Assembly: GCF_033118175.1 (NCBI RefSeq)
Contig: NC_083688.1
Span: forward strand, 3,624,501-3,688,500
Origin: Dama dama
Lineage: Eukaryota; Chordata; Mammalia; Artiodactyla; Cervidae
DNA: 64,000 nt
Reading direction: 5' to 3'
This document shows, in pieces, positions 56,781-64,000 of the stretch. Position 1 is the first letter of the stretch. Every line of letters begins with the position of its first letter. Under the pieces are notes generated by a model. The model had not been told where the DNA came from. It did no database searches and worked only from the letters and a program-made list of their open reading frames with translations. Position numbers and translations under genes: made by a program.

Positions 56781-59700
56781 GTGGCCCCCTTGCCTCCTCC
56801 CGGACATCTCTGAAAGGCCAGCCCAGGCCCTGAGCGCCCTGGGGGGCCGGCTGTGGCCTCTGCAGCTGCCTCCAGGTGTCAGCTTCTCCTGCTCCCCAAC
56901 TCTGCCTCGTCCGCTTTTATACAGATGTTCTCTCCAGGGAGCCTCCCGGGGCTGCACCCCTCCGCCTGGGCCTGGGTCCAGGGAGGCCAGTCTAGGAGAG
57001 TGATGGGTGTGCCCCCTAGTGGCTGAGTAAATAAATGCCATTGAGCTCAGAGAAAGGAGCCCTGGACTCATCTCCAAAAGGAAGGAGGCATTTGGGGGGG
57101 CCTTGCATGACCTCAAATTTGTTTTCTGCATCTATTTGCTCCTCACTGCAACCTTTCCAGGTTGCACAGGATCAGAGGCACAGAGACTTGATGAAGGGGG
57201 AGATGGAGGGAGCCAGTGGGTAGGCGGGTCCCTAAGAGCGACTCTGTCAAACCCATCAATTCATCTTACATGGACAGTGATAAAACATTGCTCGTTTTTT
57301 TCTCCCCCTGGAGAACATAAGGAGGAAGGAGCCTGCAAGGTCTGTAAGGGTCACGATTATGTTGTTCATCTGGAGTCCAGCTAGCCCTGTGCCTGGCACC
57401 AACTACTAAAGAAGATGGCCAGCGTGCATCACGTTTACTTTATACGTGGCACAATTCTGACCACTTCACACATATTTACACATTAAGTCCTCATATCGAG
57501 TCCTCGGCTAGATAAGTACTGTCATTATCTTTGTTTTTCGGATAAAGAAAACTAGATGTGGAGAGATGTGCAGTAATCAATATTTGAGGAAGGCAGTAAT
57601 CAATACTTGAGGATCAAATGAATGAATGGTCTGAGTCCTACCATGCTTCAAGTCTCATAAGTAAAAGCAAAGCTACAACCATGAAGGACCAGAATGAGGC
57701 TAAGCCTGGCACCGATGATCAACCCCAGTTCATGGACGATGGGACAGAGACTGGCAGAGGTTAGGTATGCTGCCTGCAAATTGACAGAGCCAGGGCTTAA
57801 TCCAAGTGTGTCTGAGTCCACTGTGCTTTTGTTTTTGTCTGCCCATCACGAGGTTTGTGGGCCCTTAGTTCCCCAGCCAGGGATTGACCCCATGCCCCCT
57901 GCATCTGATCGTCTGACTCCAAACTCAGCACCCCGAACCCCCTTACCCGCGGGTCACTGAGCCTAGCCCTCTAACTATCCAAAACACAGCTGAGAAAACA
58001 GAACCGCAGACCACGCGGAGCATCCAAGCGCACGGCGCAATGCTCTCACGGAGGACAAAATTCTAGCAAGAGAATCAGCCTCTTTTTCTTAGACGCAGAA
58101 GTAGGACAGGAATGACAAAAGGAGTGGCTGCTCTTAGCAGGAGGCGAGGGAGAGAGAGGAATGATTAAAAGGATAACTGACCGAGCCCGTGAACCTGGGG
58201 CTGTGAGTGCGGGGCAGATGGCTGCAGTCATGTCAACAGGGTTTCACCTGGGGTGTAGTTAATGCCTTCCAAGCCCCGGGAAAACGCCGCGTTGTGCAGA
58301 GTCGACCACTTCTTGGCAGAGCCACTGAAGCTCTCCGAGCCTCAGCATCTTCATCTGTGGGGCGGAGACAATAATCCAGCCCCCCACGGACTGCTGGCAA
58401 GACTCAGCAAGCTCCCGATGGTAAAAGCACTTGGTCAACAGTAGCCAAGGTGAGTTACCACGTCTGGTATGCTTTGCTGAAGAACACTGGGAAGTAGGCA
58501 ATACATTTCTGGATATTTTCCAACCATATGGCAGAAATAATATTAAAAAAAAAACAACCAGCTGCGGTACTTCAAGGGGCAAATTTCGTTCTCTAGAAAC
58601 TTCTCCCTCAGGAAGCTGATTCATCGGGAGGCATGACTAACTGTGCCAGTCTCTTGGCCTCTTTACCAAAAGGCCCACCCAGTTTACCTTCTGCTTCAAG
58701 GCTATCTGGGATCTCAACAGACATGTCTAATGAGACGGAGGACAGACAGAGTGGGACACAGGGGCACAGACGCCAAAATCCACAAGTCTCTAATTGAAAA
58801 ATAAACAAACAGAAAGGCCAGTTGGTCTCTGGGGACAAGCTGCTAAGAAACGGAAGCTCCTGCCTTCAGCCCAGCCCTGGGAGAGGTTATTTCCACTTCA
58901 AGCCACATACCCTCGGGGGGGATACCAATGGGCAGCTTGCAGGGTCTCTCATAGACAAGTTAGCTGGTGCAACCAACATCACCACTGCCATTACTTTAAT
59001 TCTCACTGGCTATGTACCTACCACAAAGCAGGGGACACCGACACGGGCAAGCTCCTGCCCACAGGGAGATCATGACCGACTGAAGAGGAGGTGCCCTGTG
59101 AGACGAGAACAATGGGTAATGGACTTAACCCCCATCAAGCATTCACTGTGTGCCACACGCAGGGCTGAGACCTTTACATGCGTCATCTCATTTCACCCTC
59201 ACAACAATCCTGTTCTTATCATCTCCACTCTCAGATGTGAAACTGAGGTCCAGAGAAGTTAAGGCATTTGCCCAAGGTCGCCAGCTAGCAAGTGGTGGAG
59301 CTGGAATTCAAACTCAAGCCTTGACCCCAGAGGTCATGCCTGCCGCCTCGTGACCAGCACAAGAGGCGGGCACAGGGCGAGTGCCAGGTGGGAACGCCAG
59401 GGTGGGAGATGCGGCTTCGGGGTACACAATGGGCTTTGGAATCAGCCAAACTGGGGTTCTAACATGCTCTGCCAATCATTAACTTGGGGGGCTCTGAAGT
59501 TCAATTGTTTTTTACAACTACACTGTAAGGAGGAGAGTGATGAAGATCAGGAGAGCTGACCTAGTAAAGTCCACGGTGCCATCTTTGGTATGTTCCACTG
59601 GACTGGAAGGGGTTAGAGAAGGCACAGCAGGGTGTCAGGGCGGGCGGGTGGGTAAGGTCAGGAAAGGCTTTAAGAAAGTGGTGATTTTTAAGAAGAGTCT

Positions 59701-60946
59701 CGAAGGGTCAGTGAATTTGGATTAACTTCAAGGAAGGGACCAAGGTCAGGCAGGCAGGCGTGAAGACCCTGAAGATGAAAAAGCTGAGGGTGCATTTGGG
59801 GAACAAGCTGGCTGGAGCCCAGGATGAGGGCTGGGGAGCACAGAGACCCAGGGCTGGAAAGGAGGTGAGTCCACATGTAAACCCACAGGGCAGTGATCCA
59901 GGGCCATGTTTACTGAGAGTCCACTTTGTATATGCATCAGAGACCCGGTATTACAGGGTTCATCCTTTAAAGACATCCTCTTCAAAGGAGGCAAGACAAA
60001 GGCAGAGAGTCAGCCTTCTCTTTAACAGGCAGGCGGAAGAGCAACTGGCTGGCCGGCCTCCTCTGTTTCCCTTCCCTGCAGTCCCCGCCCAGAGCTGTGC
60101 ATTCTACGGCCCCTGGGAGCAAAAGACACAGGCCGCTATAGATGAAACAGACCCCGGGAGAGCACTGTTTCCGTGTGCCCACATGGGGACACATCCACGC
60201 CCACAAACACTCACTCACACACACACAAACGGGGTGAGAAGCCAATTTGATTTTCCAAAAGATTGCATAATCCCGAGGTGATATTAAAATAGCTGATGAA
60301 GAATCCACTTTCATCTTCTTTTGGGGTGGGCGTTGAAGGGCTGAAGAGCCCGGCTTAGATATTTTCTGACAAAACCATTTACAAGAAACAAGCCGGCAGC
60401 ACAAAGCTGCAGAGCCATCAGCTCTGAAAACCTCCACCTTCTGCACCCTCGTGGGTCCTCAGATGCCTCCCTGGGTGTGCAGGGCAGGTGAGGGGGTGAC
60501 CCGCACAGGAAGCCGGCCCAGCCTTGGCCCCTCTCCAGCGGCTCCCCCAGATCAGGTGCTTCTTTTCTGAGATGGGAAGAGACACCTCTACCGAAACAAT
60601 CCCCCCTTCTCCAGGCCCCCGGAGAACTTCCAGTCCCTGCCAGTCACTTGGCACATAATCATGTCCGGCCAGCACTGCTCTTCCAGCCTGTGGCTCAGAC
60701 TCTGCTGAGAAGAACCTGATTTGTAACTCCCTACGGCTGCACAACTTGTCTGCTCAGCCAAGTGTGAACACCATGCCGGAGGGTCGGGGCCGAGCTCCAT
60801 TAGAGTCCTGGGTCCACATATCTGAGCTAGCCAAGGTAGCAAATGTATCGCCATGAGGCTACACAATGAATCCGAATTCCTTCTTCTGATGATATACGGC
60901 TCTTGAATGTCTCCTAACACAATCTTCTAATAATCTATGTGAAAGC
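56781..60946. other. Intergenic sequence between PLA2G2C and the UBXN10 promoter candidate
   Basis: MIR-like pieces at about 57400-57600 (-), 57710-57825 (-), 58290-58460 (+), 59130-59330 (-) and 59430-59520 (+), and a CHR-like fragment at about 57830-57905 (-). No coding exon recognised. Enhancers cannot be judged from sequence alone. Confidence 0.45.
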
Positions 60947-61150
60947 GTTAGTGGCTCAGTCGTGTCTGACTCCTTGCAACCCCATGGCTTGTAAACCACC
61001 AGGTTCCCCTGTCCATGGAATTCCTCAGGCAAGAATACTGGAGTAGGTTGCCATGCCCTCCTCCAGGGGATCTTCCCAACCCTGGGATCGAACCCGGGTC
61101 ACCTGCATTGTGAACTGATTCTTTATCATCTGAGCCACCAAGTCCTCAGA
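60947..61150 (-). mobile_element. Bov-tA SINE
   Basis: Antisense copy (gttagtggctcagtcgtgtc ... atctgagccaccaagtcc). Confidence 0.88.
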
Positions 61151-62439
61151 TGATACAGTTGCTAGTCATTCCTTTGTGAATTTCAAGAGTCTAGAACAGG
61201 GCCTGGAAGACCAAAGAGTCCAGGGAGGACTCCTTCTGAGGCTCCCTTAGTTCCATCTTGGAAGAAAACCTTCATCTATTAAGTTGGGATTTGAGGTGGG
61301 CATGAGGCAAAGGAAGGGGATGAAGGGTTGTGGAGACTGGAGAAGAATGTTCCAGGCAGAGGAGACAGCAGGAGTGAAGGTCTGGCGTGTGAGAAGGCTG
61401 TGGAAGGGCAGGGCCCCGTGGACAGGGGCAGGCTTCAGGACAGCCCTGGAGCAGCCGCTGGTCTTAGAATCAGAGGACGGGTCCCCTCCCATTGGAACCG
61501 GAGGGAGAAAGAAAAGCAAGCAGACAGAAGTAGGCGAGTCTGTAGGTCTGAGGGCAGAAAGCTGAGGAAGCTTCCATCTGACCGCTTCTATTTTCTCTCT
61601 GAAGAGAGAGAAAGGTTACTTTCTGAGCAGGAGGAGGAATGGGGAAAGGTGAGGGATGCCAGGAGAGAGGACAAGGTTTGAAACAGTCAGTGAGAAGACA
61701 GGAGTCAAAACCAAGCTGGGGGAGAGGCGAAGGATTTCTGTGTCAAGGCTGAGGGTCCAGTTGAGGCTGGAGACTGCACGTGTCCATGACATCACCGCCT
61801 GTCAGGATTTCTCCAGGACCTTGCTGTGGGTGGACTGGCTGGGATTTCATCCGGTGGGAGTGATGGAAAGACAGGTCAGGGCTTGAGAGGGAACAGCTGA
61901 GGCAAGGGAGCTTGGATTCGACGGGGTAGGGAAGACGCAGGTTGATGGGGAGAAAGAAGAAAAGGCCATGAACCAGCCTCTGGAAGGTGTTGGAAGACAA
62001 GTATGGTAGAAGTGGCTGGAGTTAACCACAGCGGAAGGAGTGGTCAGGAGGGTCAGAGGGCTGCAGATGTAGTTACAGGAGGGTTCTGGATGTGGCCTGG
62101 GAGTGGGGGGCCGATGGGGAAAGGAGGAGGTCAAGAGGCAGGTGTTGACAGGGCGGCGCTGAGATAAGGCACACACATCAGGCAGTCAGCGGTACCAGAC
62201 CCAAACAGACGCCCCTGCAACAGCCGCTGGGATTCCCGGTTTCACAAGAATCAGCCAGCTCAGCAGCTTCTTCTGAAAAGCCGGGACACTGAGGAGGGTT
62301 CAGCGCCTGAGCCACTGCTCACAAAAAGGGTTTGAGGCAGGCAGGAGGCCGCCCACAGCCCCAGGCTCCCCTCCCCTGGTGTCCTCTCCCCCCAGGGGAT
62401 GAGCAGCCAGGCAAGCGAGGCAAGGAGGAGAGGAGGCAG
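61151..62439. other. Unassigned, purine-rich intergenic sequence
   Basis: AG-rich on + at about 61260-62150. No gene or named repeat seen. Confidence 0.5.
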
Positions 62440-62660
62440 GGGACGCCGGCACGGGTCCCAACCCCAGGTCTCCCAGGGACACCCCCCACCCCCACCGCGC
62501 CCAGCCCCTCCCCGCCCCCTTTGGCCGGTTCCGGTCAGACCGGAAGCACGTGGCCGCCCACCCGCGTGGTTGCCCGGGAGACCCAGGCTGTTTACCCGCG
62601 GGCTGGGCCCTGCCACCGACAGCAGATGGAGCCGTGCGGGGAGGTGAGCGCGGCTGGCGG
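62440..62660 (+). promoter_or_regulatory. UBXN10: GC-rich promoter and first-exon candidate, probably UBXN10
   Basis: A GC- and CpG-rich block about 9.6 kb upstream of the PLA2G2C start, where the human map places the UBXN10 transcription start. It holds an RFX-like site GTTGCCCGGGAGAC (62569-62582), a forkhead-like site TGTTTAC (62589-62595) and a strong donor GAG|gtgagc (62644). UBXN10 encodes a UBX-domain p97/VCP adaptor linked to ciliogenesis. None of its coding sequence is recognised before the window ends, which fits a first exon that is mostly or wholly untranslated. The gene assignment rests on synteny, not on protein evidence. Confidence 0.4.
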
Positions 62661-64000
62661 GGCCGCTGGGTCTGTTTTCCGCCTCCCCAGGGGCCTGGAG
62701 GGGCCAGACTCGGGCCCCAGAGGGCTCGTCCGTCCTCCCCAGAGCAGGGCCCAGGGGCGAACCCCAGGAAACAGGCCAGGGTTCCCAGAGGGAAGGGGCT
62801 GCTCCCCAGGGGCAAAGCCAGCCCGGCTGGCCAGAGCTCACCGTTGCTGCAGTGGGACGGTTCCCGGGCTCTGCTGAAGCCGAGGGGCCTTGGAAACTGA
62901 AACCGTTGGGCCATGTCCTCCTGGGTGGGCAGTACAGACCGGACGCTGACTGAGAGGGACAGGCGGACGTCCTGTGACATGGGCAGAGGCCGGAACCGGC
63001 TCTGAGCCTCCCCCAGACCAGTGCTCTTTCACCCAAGTCAACTGGCACTTTCTAGAGGCTCTTTCTTGCCCCTCCTCCCACATTGCTCCTGCTGCCTAAG
63101 CTTGCTTCCTTCTGGAGCTGCCTGTACTTGGAAAAGAATTGAGCTCTTCCCCTCCACCGACCCCTGATCCCTGCTCCTCACTGCTGTTGGAATCATCCCC
63201 AGTTCCTTTTCCAAACCTTTGATCACTTGGTGTCCTTGTGGCCCCGTTTTCCACTCCCCCGTTTTGAACGGGGCACTCTGCACAGGACAGTGTATTCCAA
63301 TCATTAGTCCAGGCAGAACTGGGAATGGTACCAAAGTGTTCTCATTTTCAGGCCAACTGTCCTCTCCTGATTCTTCTGAGTGTTTTCATCCTGAAAGCCT
63401 CACAAGGAGGGGTGGGGATTGGCAGGGGAGAGTATCAACTGATAAACATTTTTAGAAGACCAATTCCAAACAAATGTATGTATCCTTGGCATATACCAGC
63501 AGATGGTGTGTGGGTGGTTATATTTTATTGCATTTATCGTAGGCTTAGATTTGGGTTGTGAGTGATACAGGGTGGTCTGACCCGCTAGGGGGAGGTCGGA
63601 GCCTTTGGGAAGCAGGAATATGACTTTAGGTTCTCTGGTCAAAGTTCTCCTTCTTTCCAGCCACTTTGGGAATTAATCCTAAGAAGTGGGCACCTGTCCT
63701 TTAGGCGGTTCCTTGGGAACAGTTATCAGTGTTTGTTTTCTGACTCCTAGCAGGCCTCTGGGTACATCTATTATGTTTTAAGTAAACAGGCCACTTGCCT
63801 ATTCAGCTGGCAGCTTGACGGAAGCCTCCGCCTAGATCCTGTCAAAAATCACTTTGTGGTTGAGAGTGTGCCAGGCCTAGAGGTGCTGAGCTGAGCTGAG
63901 CAGGGTTGACGATGGCGGTGGCAGAAGCCTTCCAGATAAGAGTGTGAGACCCACGGTGAGAATCTAAAGGCACCGCTGGCCCAGGTCCCCAGACACCTGT
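62661..64000. other. Unassigned sequence to the window end, possible UBXN10 intron 1
   Basis: GC content falls after about 62900. No coding exon with UBX-domain character is found up to 64000. Confidence 0.35.

Noticed and set aside
62260..63048. 262-codon antisense ORF in the GC-rich block
   Set aside because: Lies over the CpG-rich promoter candidate, with several other overlapping ORFs on both strands. Pro/Gly/Arg-rich and without recognisable domains.

Overview
The window is mammalian nuclear DNA from a ruminant, most likely a bovid. It is packed with BovB (RTE-class) LINE copies and Bov-tA tRNA-derived SINEs, and it also holds CHR-type artiodactyl SINEs, L1, L2, MIR and LTR remnants. 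There are no bacterial-type operons; the only genes I can support are split into exons with canonical GT-AG splice sites. Synteny and protein sequence place it in the secreted phospholipase A2 cluster (human 1p36), in the order PLA2G2F (+), PLA2G2C (-), then UBXN10 (+, from memory of the human map).

Layout. 1-15.1 kb: no gene; a pile of nested retroelements, mainly one antisense L1 cut by several BovB and Bov-tA copies, then an LTR just upstream of PLA2G2F. 15.5-24.6 kb: PLA2G2F in five coding exons on +, including an upstream exon that gives a long, basic N-terminus; a probable 3'UTR follows, with AATAAA at 26.74 kb. 27-37.8 kb: intergenic LTRs and a near full-length BovB with its 5' part inverted. 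38.4-52.96 kb: PLA2G2C in four coding exons on -, with every splice site, the catalytic dyad and 16 cysteines intact, although the human gene is considered inactive. 53-62.3 kb: repeats and unassigned sequence. 62.4-62.7 kb: a GC-rich, promoter-like block with adjacent RFX-like and forkhead-like motifs and a splice donor, a candidate first exon of UBXN10, whose coding part would lie beyond the window.

The two genes are convergent (tail to tail, about 14 kb between stop codons). Both encode small, disulfide-rich, calcium-dependent secreted enzymes that hydrolyse the sn-2 ester of glycerophospholipids. Their coding exons correspond one to one: signal-peptide exon, Ca-loop exon (145 nt in both), active-site exon, and C-terminal exon carrying the catalytic Asp. 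This is what paralogues from tandem duplication look like. I found no unknown gene system. The most noteworthy observations are the intact PLA2G2C, the long N-terminal form and altered C-terminus of PLA2G2F, the ciliary-type promoter motifs, and the structure of several retroelements.
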